Assembly: GCA_035623255.1 (NCBI GenBank)
Contig: DASPTU010000097.1
Span: 1 to 8,096, forward strand
DNA: 8,096 bases
Origin: JAFAGX01 sp035623255
Lineage (GTDB): Bacteria; Acidobacteriota; Terriglobia; Terriglobales; Acidobacteriaceae
Reading direction: 5' to 3'
Shown: piece by piece, positions 1-6,700 of the stretch
Layout of the letters: every line of letters begins with the position of its first letter
Numbering within the stretch: the stretch's first letter is position 1
Notes under the pieces: model-generated
Told to the model about the DNA's origin: nothing
The model's input: only the letters and a program-made list of their open reading frames with translations
The model's database searches: none
Program-made: the position numbers and the translations under genes

Positions 1-1
1 C

Positions 2-439
2 GAGCGTGGTTTGCCGCAGACGATCCGCTGCGACAACGGGCCGGAGTTGACCAGCCGCCACTTCCTGGCCTGGTGTCTGGAACGGCGGATCGAGCCGCTG
101 TACATTCCGCTCGGCAAGCCAACGCAGAACGGCCGGCTGGAGAGCTTCAACGGGCGCCTGCGCGATGAGTGCTTGCGGGTGAGCTGGTTTCAGAACCTGT
201 TCGACGCGCGGCGGAAGATCGCGGCGTGGCAGAAGGAGTACAACGAAGAACGTCCGCACAGCAGCTTGGGCTATCGCACTCCCAAAGAGTTCGCGGCTCG
301 GGCAGCAGCAGCGAGCTTCGAAAACGCTGGAGTGGGGCAAGGGACCTCAAACGCCGGCCCCTTGCCCCACGCCCCCATCCCCGCTAAAAGCGAGGCTGGG
401 GTTAACATCAACCTTCGTATTCAGGACCGTGCGGAGTAA
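2..439 (+). CDS. IS3-family transposase OrfB, integrase core C-terminal part (5' truncated by window edge)
   Basis: This is the C-terminal 145 codons of a DDE-type integrase/transposase that cuts and joins IS ends. The frame is open from the window edge, so the true start lies outside. The motif RCDNGPE near the beginning supplies the second catalytic Asp. The stretch GKPTQNGRLESFNGRLRDEC contains the catalytic Glu (LESFNG), and the Tyr-Asn-x-x-Arg-Pro-His-Ser-Ser-Leu signature (residues about 80-90 of the visible part) closes the rve domain. The first Asp of the triad would be upstream of the window. The spacing and wording resemble IS407-like IS3 members, but the subgroup is not proven. After the domain comes a 50-residue Ala/Pro-rich tail that runs into the right inverted repeat. 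No frameshift or internal stop is visible in the part shown. Confidence 0.92.
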   Translation, partial: ERGLPQTIRCDNGPELTSRHFLAWCLERRIEPLYIPLGKPTQNGRLESFNGRLRDECLRVSWFQNLFDARRKIAAWQKEYNEERPHSSLGYRTPKEFAARAAAASFENAGVGQGTSNAGPLPHAPIPAKSEAGVNINLRIQDRAE

Positions 440-451
440 GGGGGCAGGTCA
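432..451. repeat. IS3-type right terminal inverted repeat
   Basis: Read from 451 on the minus strand this is TGACCTGCCCCCTTACTCCG. It starts with the TG dinucleotide and has a C-run, as IS3-family ends do, and it overlaps the transposase stop codon at 437-439. The matching left repeat is outside the window, so this is recognised by style and position only. Confidence 0.6.
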
Positions 452-500
452 TAGCCGTGCTTTGATGGCGCGGGATGCGTCAGTTGTGTACCTTCTGTAG

Positions 501-677
501 CGAGCCAAGGAGGAAACTCTATGGCTCGCAAAGCTGGCCAAATCATGGCACGACGCGAACCGCATCAGTCAGCATGGGCCGCGACGAGGGCGAGCCTTGG
601 AGTTCACATGCCCGCGCTGCGGAATCGACTTTCTCGTCCATGAAGATGGATTGGTTTTTCGGTCGGTGCTGAAGTAG
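501..677 (+). pseudogene. Small decayed coding remnant beside the IS (overlapping frames, possible integrase-like 5' end and zinc-ribbon-like 3' end)
   Basis: Two frames compete. An ATG at 521 follows an excellent ribosome-binding site (AAGGAGG, 507-513, 7 bases away) and encodes MARKAGQIMARRE before drifting into unremarkable sequence and a stop at 641-643. That opening resembles the N-terminus of tyrosine recombinases I associate with Acidobacteriota, a recollection I cannot check here. A second frame, open from 501 to a TAG at 675-677 but lacking an ATG, encodes a stretch ending EFTCPRCGIDFLVHEDGLVF, with one CxxC knuckle and no visible partner pair. Either the 5' end of a recombinase gene was fused to unrelated DNA, or a frameshift broke a small protein. 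No function is assigned. Confidence 0.28.
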
Positions 678-786
678 TGGCTCTTGGCGGAGGTTCAGAC
701 TGCATAACCGTTCGGTGACATGCAAGCGTCAAAGAAGCAGTCGGCTCAGACTTTGCATTGGGAAGTCGCCGTTTCGGAGCGATTTA

Positions 787-818
787 GAAATTTCGAGCTT
801 CGGTGGTTGAGCTAGAAT
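787..818 (+). promoter_or_regulatory. Possible promoter/operator region of the RpiR-type gene
   Basis: TAGAAT at 813-818 matches the sigma-70 -10 consensus at five of six positions. The only -35 candidate at suitable spacing (TTTCGA, 791-796, 16 bases) is poor. The perfect palindrome GAAATTTC (787-794) overlaps it and could be a site for a dimeric repressor, for example the downstream regulator itself. This is weak evidence, given because nothing better lies upstream of 902. Confidence 0.2.
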
Positions 819-901
819 CAACCCGCCTGTTGCTGTCTTTAGCTATTGGCCCAAAAGCTGCACTGATTGGAGCGCACAAGATTCGAGGATGAGGCAGAGC
901 T

Positions 902-1885
902 ATGTCGGGAAACGATAACAAGACGAACAAGAGTCAAACTCCCGAGCGAAGGGTCTGGATGACCGCTTTGGAAAGCCGCTTTAGTGAGGCCGAACCTAAT
1001 CTGAGATCGAGCCGGAAAAGGCTGATTCGCGAGATTCTCGACAATCCAGAAGACACTTACTTTCTGTCCTCTCGCGCTTTAGCCAAACATTACGGCCTCG
1101 ATCCCACCACAATCGTCCGTACTGTCCAGGCTCTTGGCTATAAGCGGTATGCTGAATTCGCCGCGGATCTGCGATCGCACTTTGTGTCGCGAATCACGCC
1201 ATATGCTTTGATGAAATCGACGATGCGCGAGAAGCGCAGCGTGGCTCAACACGTTGAACACACTCTCCAGATGGACCTGCATAATGTGAACGCGCTGTGT
1301 TCGACGCTGGACGTGAGCCGCGTTCTGGAAACCGCAAAGCGGATTGATCGTGCTCGAAAAATCATAGTCGTGGGGGTTGATTTTGCCGCAGCCCTTTCGC
1401 AACTCTTAGCGTACGCGCTGGTTTCGATCGGCTATGATGCACGAGCGCCGATTGGGTCCTCCGGGAACTTGTGCCAGAGCATTCTTCTGTTAGAGCCTCG
1501 GGATCTGCTCATCGCGTTTAGCTTTGGTCGTTGCCTCCAAGATACAGTCGATTCAGTTTTGTTGGCGCACCGGAACGGCGTTCCCACGTTCGGGATCACC
1601 GATAGCGAGAAAAGCCCGATAGCGCGCTATTGCGATTCTTCCCTTCTAGTGTCTATTGCCAGCCCCTCATTCCACGGTTCATACGTTGCTGTGGTTTCGG
1701 TGGTCAATGCGCTGTTGATGGCCTGCACGCAGATCCATCCTCGCCGTACACTCGCAGTGCTAGAGCGCAAGGAGAAAGAGTCTGGATCGCGTTGGTACGC
1801 TCCACCGGTCAACAGGTCTGAGAATCGAGATCAGCGCAAAATCGACCGATCGCTAAGAACGGGCAGATTGCTCGTTCGCACGTGA
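902..1885 (+). CDS. MurR/RpiR-family transcriptional regulator (HTH + SIS)
   Basis: A 327-residue cytoplasmic DNA-binding regulator. Residues about 40-95 form the RpiR-type helix-turn-helix: SSRALAKHYGLDPTTIVRTVQALGY followed by YAEFAADLRSHF. Residues about 150-275 form a SIS (sugar isomerase) ligand-binding fold, seen as KIIVVGVDFAAALSQLLAYAL, then DLLIAFSFGRCLQDTVDSVLLAHRNGVPTFGITD. Family members usually sense phosphosugars (MurR senses MurNAc-6-P). Here the usual Ser-x-Ser-Gly-x-Thr phosphosugar loop is altered to SFGRCLQDT, so the ligand may differ. ATG 902 is chosen because GAGG lies 7 bases upstream; ATG 959 (308 residues, GAAGGG 5 bases upstream) is a credible alternative. The last 35 residues are basic and outside the fold. 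It is co-directional with, and probably controls, the epimerase and receptor genes downstream. Confidence 0.9.
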   Translation: MSGNDNKTNKSQTPERRVWMTALESRFSEAEPNLRSSRKRLIREILDNPEDTYFLSSRALAKHYGLDPTTIVRTVQALGYKRYAEFAADLRSHFVSRITPYALMKSTMREKRSVAQHVEHTLQMDLHNVNALCSTLDVSRVLETAKRIDRARKIIVVGVDFAAALSQLLAYALVSIGYDARAPIGSSGNLCQSILLLEPRDLLIAFSFGRCLQDTVDSVLLAHRNGVPTFGITDSEKSPIARYCDSSLLVSIASPSFHGSYVAVVSVVNALLMACTQIHPRRTLAVLERKEKESGSRWYAPPVNRSENRDQRKIDRSLRTGRLLVRT

Positions 1886-1900
1886 CAACTAATTCGCTCT

Positions 1901-1943
1901 CGTCGGCGATGTCCATCGTCGACTGGAGGTACGTCCGCCGACG
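1901..1943 (+). other. Intergenic inverted repeat downstream of the RpiR-type gene
   Basis: CGTCGGCG (1901-1908) is exactly complementary to CGCCGACG (1936-1943), an 8-base GC-rich stem around a 27-base loop. The loop itself contains TCCA/TGGA facing each other around the palindrome GTCGAC. There is no T-run after the stem, so it is not a standard intrinsic terminator. It may act as an mRNA 3'-end stabiliser or be chance in GC-rich DNA. Confidence 0.3.
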
Positions 1944-2030
1944 GCAACGGCCTTCCGGGCCCCAGGAATCGTTCCGCGATTAAGAAAATCTGCCCCGAGA
2001 GACGCTCGAAACAGGCCATTTGGCGCTGTC

Positions 2031-2059
2031 TTGATAAGCACTATATGGTGCAATACATC
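2031..2059 (+). promoter_or_regulatory. Candidate upstream promoter P1 of the epimerase gene, with inverted repeat in the spacer
   Basis: TTGATA (2031-2036) and TACATC (2054-2059) are separated by 17 bases; the -35 matches at five positions, the -10 at only three. The spacer carries the inverted repeat GCAC-TATATG-GTGC (2038-2051), placed where a repressor would block polymerase. The promoter is weak by consensus; the inverted repeat is seen directly, its function is inferred. Confidence 0.35.
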
Positions 2060-2090
2060 CAGTAGTGTCATCATTCAGTGAAGAAAGATG

Positions 2091-2119
2091 TTGACAAAGA
2101 ATTCCCATCGCGATATGAA
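2091..2119 (+). promoter_or_regulatory. Sigma-70-type promoter P2 of the epimerase gene
   Basis: TTGACA (2091-2096) is a perfect -35, followed after exactly 17 bases by TATGAA (2114-2119), a four-of-six -10. Transcription would begin near 2126, leaving about 27 bases before ATG 2153. This lies inside the frame that would be coding if GTG 2078 were the start, and so argues for the start at 2153. The spacer contains the palindrome GAATTC. Confidence 0.55.
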
Positions 2120-2152
2120 GGGTCGTTCTCCTGGAGTCGAGGCTTGCCTGTC

Positions 2153-3370
2153 ATGCAGACTACTCGGAGCGGTTTTCTAAAGAGCGTAGCTGGGATGGCG
2201 ATTGCTGGCGCTGTTCTGAGGCGACCCACGGATGCGTTGTTATACGCACAGGAAAAGGGTCGTGTCTCCCCGCGGTCCGCGCGAATCCGCGACGTGGAGA
2301 TCGTTCCGTACAGTCTTGAGCAGAAGGTCGTGTTCCACGTTGCATTGCCGGCGGTGCCGACCTCTGAAGGCCTCTTGCTGCGCCTGCGAACCGAGGAGGG
2401 TGTTGTCGGTTGGGGCGAGGCGTCTCCCTATTCTCCCGTGACCAGTGAAACTCCGCAGAGCGACATGACCGTGGCCAGCAGCCTGGCTGCATTGATTCGC
2501 AATCGTGACGCTTTCAGTATTGCCAAGACCGTCGCGGACATGGATGCCCTTAGCCCCTTCAACACCAGTATCAAGGCGGCGTTCGAAATTGCGCTTTGGG
2601 ACATATGCGGCAAGATTGCAGGGCAGCCGGTGTGCTGTCTGTTAGGAAAGTTTCGCGAGAGCTTCGAAACCGATAAAACCGTTTTCATCGATACTCCCCA
2701 AGCAATGGCGGAGACGGCACGGGAGTATGTGCGCGACGGCTTCCGAGTAGTCAAGGTCAAGGTCGGTGAATCGCCAGAGAAAGACGTCGAAAGATTGCGT
2801 GCCGTCCGCGAGGCTGTGGGCAACGACATCGGCATACGAATCGATGCGAACCAGGGGTGGTCGCCAACCGATGCGGTTCGCAGCCTTCACGCGCTGGAAA
2901 AGTACCAGATCCAGGATTGTGAACAGCCGACGCCGTATTGGGATTGGCGAGGCTTGAAATACGTTCGCGATCACTCGCCCATCCCGGTAATGGCGGACGA
3001 ATCAGTGCACTCCCCGCACGATGCAATCGAGGCGGCCCGCCTCGAAGCCTGCGACATGATCAATATCAAGCTCATGAAAAGCGGGGGCATTCTCAACGCG
3101 ACACGCATTGCGCATATCGCCGACGCCGCAGGCATGAGCTGCATGCTTGGCTGCATGGCTGAAACCAGCCTTGGTCTTACCGCGGCTGCCCATGTGGTCG
3201 CGTCGCAAGGGAACATCGTATATGCGGATCTGGACTCATCCCTCTTTGTTGTGAACAACCCGATTGCTGGCGGCATGAAGATCGACAAGGGAACCGTGTA
3301 TTTGGCGCCAGAGCCGGGATTGGGCCTGGAAGTGGACCCCTTGTTCGTCAAGAAATTGCGCCCCGTTTAG
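2153..3370 (+). CDS. Enolase-superfamily dipeptide epimerase (L-Ala-D/L-Glu epimerase-like), probably exported
   Basis: A 405-residue muconate-lactonizing-subgroup enolase enzyme that should abstract and return the alpha-proton of a peptide residue using Mg2+. The N-terminal capping domain spans about residues 43-165. In the barrel, KVKVG supplies the catalytic Lys pair (K201/K203), metal ligands are D231 (IRIDANQGW), E257 (CEQP) and D282 (MADES), and the opposing base is K306 in NIKLMKSGG. ADLDSS at 358-363 gives the Asp-x-Asp (359/361) that binds the substrate ammonium group in dipeptide epimerases, which is why this is preferred over muconate cycloisomerase or mandelate racemase. The first 25 residues (TTRSGFLKSVAGMAIAGAV) look like a Tat signal, but the second Arg of the twin pair is Ser. 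The frame could extend to GTG 2078, but that has no ribosome-binding site and would span promoter P2. For ATG 2153, GAGG lies 10 bases upstream. Substrate specificity is inferred. Confidence 0.85.
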   Translation: MQTTRSGFLKSVAGMAIAGAVLRRPTDALLYAQEKGRVSPRSARIRDVEIVPYSLEQKVVFHVALPAVPTSEGLLLRLRTEEGVVGWGEASPYSPVTSETPQSDMTVASSLAALIRNRDAFSIAKTVADMDALSPFNTSIKAAFEIALWDICGKIAGQPVCCLLGKFRESFETDKTVFIDTPQAMAETAREYVRDGFRVVKVKVGESPEKDVERLRAVREAVGNDIGIRIDANQGWSPTDAVRSLHALEKYQIQDCEQPTPYWDWRGLKYVRDHSPIPVMADESVHSPHDAIEAARLEACDMINIKLMKSGGILNATRIAHIADAAGMSCMLGCMAETSLGLTAAAHVVASQGNIVYADLDSSLFVVNNPIAGGMKIDKGTVYLAPEPGLGLEVDPLFVKKLRPV

Positions 3371-3385
3371 CGAACTGGGAGATGG

Positions 3386-3406
3386 AACGCGACCGTAACG
3401 CGACCG
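3386..3406 (+). repeat. Tandem direct repeat AACGCGACCG x2, 11-base period
   Basis: AACGCGACCG occurs at 3386-3395 and again at 3397-3406. The period is 11 bases, close to one helical turn. It begins 16 bases after the epimerase stop and ends 87 bases before the -35 of the receptor promoter. The pair is flanked by TGGAA (3383-3387) and TTCCA (3408-3412), which are complementary. It suits a site for an activator binding one DNA face, but this is inference. Confidence 0.4.
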
Positions 3407-3448
3407 CTTCCAAGGCCGTGGCTTACAGCGGGAGCTGAATGCAGCACA

Positions 3449-3458
3449 TGATGCATCA
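3449..3458. promoter_or_regulatory. Perfect 10-base palindrome, operator candidate
   Basis: TGATGCATCA reads the same on both strands. It ends 34 bases before the TTGACA of the receptor promoter, a usual place for an activator or upstream repressor site of a dimeric regulator such as an RpiR protein. GCATCA recurs at 3471-3476. Chance occurrence is possible for a 10-base palindrome. Confidence 0.3.
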
Positions 3459-3492
3459 GTCAGGATTGTGGCATCAAAATATGAAATTGTGC

Positions 3493-3520
3493 TTGACAAG
3501 GCAACGCACTTAGTCATACT
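3493..3520 (+). promoter_or_regulatory. Sigma-70-type promoter of the TonB-dependent receptor gene
   Basis: TTGACA (3493-3498) is a perfect -35; CATACT (3515-3520) after a 16-base spacer matches the -10 at four of six. The local DNA upstream (3470-3490) is AT-rich, as around an UP element. Transcription would start near 3527, giving an untranslated leader of about 175 bases before GTG 3703. Confidence 0.6.
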
Positions 3521-3528
3521 TCTTCGCC

Positions 3529-3604
3529 CGAGTGCGGATGCGCGGCATCCTCCAGCTCCATAGCTGGAACGATTGCCCGGGAGTGCAGGAACTTCACGCA
3601 CTCG
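3529..3604 (+). promoter_or_regulatory. Strongly foldable 5' leader RNA of the receptor gene (closing stem plus two tandem hairpins)
   Basis: Directly at the predicted transcription start, CGAGTGCG (3529-3536) is exactly complementary to CGCACTCG (3597-3604), forming an 8-base closing stem. Inside it stand two adjacent perfect hairpins: GGATGC-GCG-GCATCC (3536-3550) and TCCAGCT-CCAT-AGCTGGA (3551-3568), with no base between them. G3536 can be used by only one of the stems. A second GAGTGC at 3581-3586 can also pair with GCACTC (3598-3603), so two mutually exclusive folds exist. No riboswitch class I know is recognised. It may be a regulatory leader, a protein-binding site, or a stabilising 5' structure; the base pairing is seen, the role is inferred. 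Confidence 0.45.
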
Positions 3605-3654
3605 ATCACATGACGGGAAGGCGGAAGAGGGAGCGTCGCACCTGTCGCAATCAG

Positions 3655-3678
3655 TTCCGTATGCCGCCAATGGCGGAA
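3655..3678 (+). promoter_or_regulatory. Hairpin with alternative pairing just upstream of the receptor ribosome-binding site
   Basis: CCGCC (3664-3668) and GGCGG (3672-3676) form a hairpin with an AAT loop. The 3' arm can instead pair as CGGAA (3674-3678) with TTCCG (3655-3659). The structure ends 12 bases before AGGAGG at 3690. Competing stems close to a ribosome-binding site are a common layout for translational control, though these are short. Confidence 0.3.
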
Positions 3679-3689
3679 ATGCGTTTCAC

Positions 3690-3705
3690 AGGAGGGCCAC
3701 TCGTG
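3690..3705 (+). promoter_or_regulatory. Ribosome-binding site deciding the receptor start (AGGAGG, GTG)
   Basis: AGGAGG at 3690-3695 is a full Shine-Dalgarno match, 7 bases before GTG 3703-3705. None of the in-frame upstream ATG or GTG codons (3532, 3538, 3610, 3661, 3670, 3679) opens a protein that begins with a signal peptide, so this site fixes the start. Confidence 0.75.
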
Positions 3706-6700
3706 AAATCGTCGCTCATCCGTTTCATCGAAATATTGCTCGTGCTGCCATGGCTCGCTGGAACCGGGCTGGGGCAAAGCGCGAGTACTGGCGCCATCAC
3801 TGGGACCGCGACTGACCCTTCGGGAGCGGTCGTTGTCGGCGCCGACATTACCGTGACCAATGAAGCCACGGGAGGAGTGCTCAACAGTTCGTCCTCGACG
3901 AACGGAAGCTATTCTGTCCCTCTCCTGGCTCCGGGGCTCTATACGGTCAAGGCGTCGAAGACAGGCTTCAAAGCAGTGGTGCGCGCCCACGTGCTGGTCA
4001 CGGTCACTGAAACGGCCCGCGTGGACGTGCGCTTAGAGGTCGGCGCGCCGTCGGAGGTGATCACCGTCAGCGCGGAAGTCCCTCTTCTCAATACCATCGA
4101 TTCCACGGAAGGGGCGCTTACCGATAGCCGATCCATCGAGTCGGCGCCGCTGGCCACGAGGAATTACACGCAGATCATCGGGCTGTCGCCGGGAATCTCG
4201 TCGCAAGTCACCGACGCCAGTTCACTGGGCGGCGGGTCGGGAAGCCAAGCCGCTGGAACTAATGGCTTCTCCGCCCATGGAGGCGCGACCAACGATAACA
4301 ACTACCAGATCAACGGCACGGAAGTGAACGATCTCATGGGCTCGGGATCGCTCAGCGGAGGAGTTGCAGTGCCGAATCCGGACACCATCCAGGAGTTCAA
4401 GGTCCAGACCGGTCAATATGACGCCTCATACGGACGAAATGGAGGCGCGAATGTCGATCTGGTGACGAAAAGCGGGAGCAATCAGATCCACGGCTCGCTC
4501 TTCGAGTTTCTTCGCAACGACGTGCTGGACGCCAACAACTACTTCCTGAACCAGGAGCGCCAGCCCCGCGCGGCATTCAAACAGAACCAGTTTGGGGGCA
4601 GCCTGGGCGGGCCTATCGTGCGCGGCAAACTCTTTTACTTTGGTTCCTACCAGGGAACGCGACAGCGAAATGGACTGGGCAATGGTCAGTGCATTAGCAA
4701 AGTGTTCCTTCCCCCGTTCACGAACGACCGCTCCGAGGCTGCGCTGGGAGCGCTGTTCTCCGGTCCAACTGGAGGAGCCATCAAGCCAGATGGCTCCAAC
4801 ATAAGTCCTGAGGCGCTGGCGCTTCTGAATCTCAAACTCCCGAACGGCAGCTTCCTAATTCCGACTCCGCAGACGGTTACCCCCGTTTCAAATCCGACGC
4901 TGACGCAACTTTCCCTGGAAGGCAGCTCGAGCTTCAGTCTCGCCTGCCCCTATGCGGAAAACCAATTTCTGGCGAACGCAGACTATATTCAGAGCGATAA
5001 AAGCACCTTGTCGGGAAGTTTCTTCTTTTCCAACACCAGCCAGACAACGACGCTCAGTACCAACCCAAACATCGCTGGAAACGGCGTTCCGGGGTCGCCG
5101 TCAAGCCAGACGAATGATTATCGAGTTTTTACCCTTTCCCACCGATATGCCTTCTCTTCCAATGTGGTGAATCAGGCCACGTTGGGTTATCACCGCGTGC
5201 TCGGGATTCTGGCGCAGACAGAGCCATTCACATACTCCGACCTTGGGGTGACCGCCCCAGCGTTCGACAACGGCTTTCCGGAGATCGGAATTTCCGGTTC
5301 GTTCGAGACGGGCGGGGACGGGCAGGGCATCAACGTTGCTCAGAACTTGTACAACTTCGGCGAAGGCCTGTTCTGGAATCACGGGGCGCACTCCATTCAC
5401 GTGGGTGGAGGAGTCGAACGTTCCCAAGTCAACCAGACCGGGTTTCATTTCTTTGGCGGGACGCAATTCCCAGACTACGGGCAGTTTCTGCTGGGAAACG
5501 CGCAGCTTGCCCTTGATGTTCCCGGTTTGTTTAACCGCTACTATCGGACCTGGGACGGCAATGCATACGTCCAGGACAACATTAAGCTCGCCCGCACTTT
5601 CACGTTGGACCTGGGCTTTCGTTATGAACGGCTCGGCGATCTTTCCGACAAACTGGGGAGGGACTCTAGTTTCGATGTCGCGGCGGCAGACCATACCGGG
5701 GCGGGCAGCACGGCAGGGTATGTCGTGTCGTCGAATTATAGTGGGACCCTTCCTGCGGGCGTGGAGCGCGCCTCCAACGAGGCCGCAACCCGCGGACTGG
5801 GCCAGAACACTCTGGGGCCGCGCGTGGGCTTCTCCTGGCAGTTGCCTGGCAATGATCATGTTGTGCTGCGCGGTGGCTATGGCATCTACTACTCGCGCAC
5901 GACTGCGCAGCCGGTTTTCCAGGAACTAACCTCTCCTCCGTTCGGGCAAATACGGATCACACAAGGCGTTGCGATTCCGTTCTCGAACCCGTTTCCTGCT
6001 GCGCCCACTTTGCCCTCTTTTCCCACCTATTCGCTGGCGACGTGCCCCTTGGATATATTGCCCTGCGTTTCGTTTGCGAATGTTTCTATCAACGTGAAGC
6101 CTCCTGCGACCCAGCAATATAACCTGAACGCGCAGGTTGCATTGGCCAAGGACTTTGCGTTAGAGATCGGATACCAGGGGGCGAGGGGAACTCGACTCCT
6201 GGAGTTTCGCAACTTCAATCAGGCATTCCTGGCAAGCGCGGCGGAGCCGGTCAATGGAGCGACGACCAATACGTTCTTCAATGTAACGCAGAGGACGCCA
6301 GTTCCGGGTATCTCGACGTCGGCATTCCAGATCACCTCCACCGGCGCCTCCTGGTACGACGCGATGGTAGCCAGCCTGAACAAGCGCTTCAGCAAGGGCT
6401 TGCAGTTTTTGGCTTCTTACACATGGTCCAGCGATCTGGCGACCACTCAGACTTCTACAACCAGTACCGGTACGGGCGGTATTGCGATTGGCGATCAAAA
6501 CAATGCCCGCCAGAGGTATGGATGGGACAATTTTGTCCGCCCGCAGCGTCTAGTCCTCAGCTGGGTCTATGAGTTTCCAAACTTTACCGGTCACAACGCT
6601 TTCATGCATAGCGCTTTAGGAGGGTGGTCTGTAGCCGGAGTTACAACGATCCAGTCGGGACAGCGCCTTACCGCTACGGCCACCAATATACAAAACGTGG

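Larger units (their letters stand above)
1..451 (+). mobile_element. Right end of an IS3-family insertion sequence (left part outside window)
   Basis: This segment holds the C-terminal part of an IS3-type DDE transposase followed within 12 bases by a sequence that reads, on the minus strand from 451, TGACCTGCCCCCTTACTCCG. A TG start and a run of Cs are typical of IS3-family terminal inverted repeats, and the plus strand correspondingly ends in CA at 450-451. The transposase stop codon lies inside the repeat, as is common in compact IS elements. The left end and any target-site duplication cannot be seen here, so the exact boundary is inferred from one side only. Confidence 0.8.
452..901. other. 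Gene-poor interval between the IS end and the RpiR-type gene
   Basis: Four hundred and fifty bases without a convincing intact gene. The first half carries a small decayed coding remnant with a strong ribosome-binding site (see 501-677). The second half (about 680-900) has no ORF with coding character. It contains a perfect 8-base palindrome GAAATTTC at 787-794 and a TAGAAT hexamer at 813-818 that could serve the downstream regulator. I see no tRNA, no T-tailed terminator and no recognisable attachment site. The position beside an IS suggests a rearranged junction. Confidence 0.5.

Noticed and set aside
543..725. 60-codon minus-strand frame next to the IS
   Set aside because: Its translation looks random and it overlaps the plus-strand remnant that has a strong ribosome-binding site.
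1901..1943. Intrinsic terminator after the RpiR-type gene
   Set aside because: The stem is perfect, but the 27-base loop is long and no T-run follows.
2078..2152. GTG 2078 as the start of the epimerase
   Set aside because: No ribosome-binding site precedes it, the promoter TTGACA-17-TATGAA sits inside the extension, and the extension would push the signal-like segment to an internal position.
5101..5859. A 252-codon open frame on the minus strand inside the receptor gene
   Set aside because: It lies entirely antisense to a well-supported TonB receptor coding region. It shows no domain or ribosome-binding site and is explained by GC-rich codon structure.
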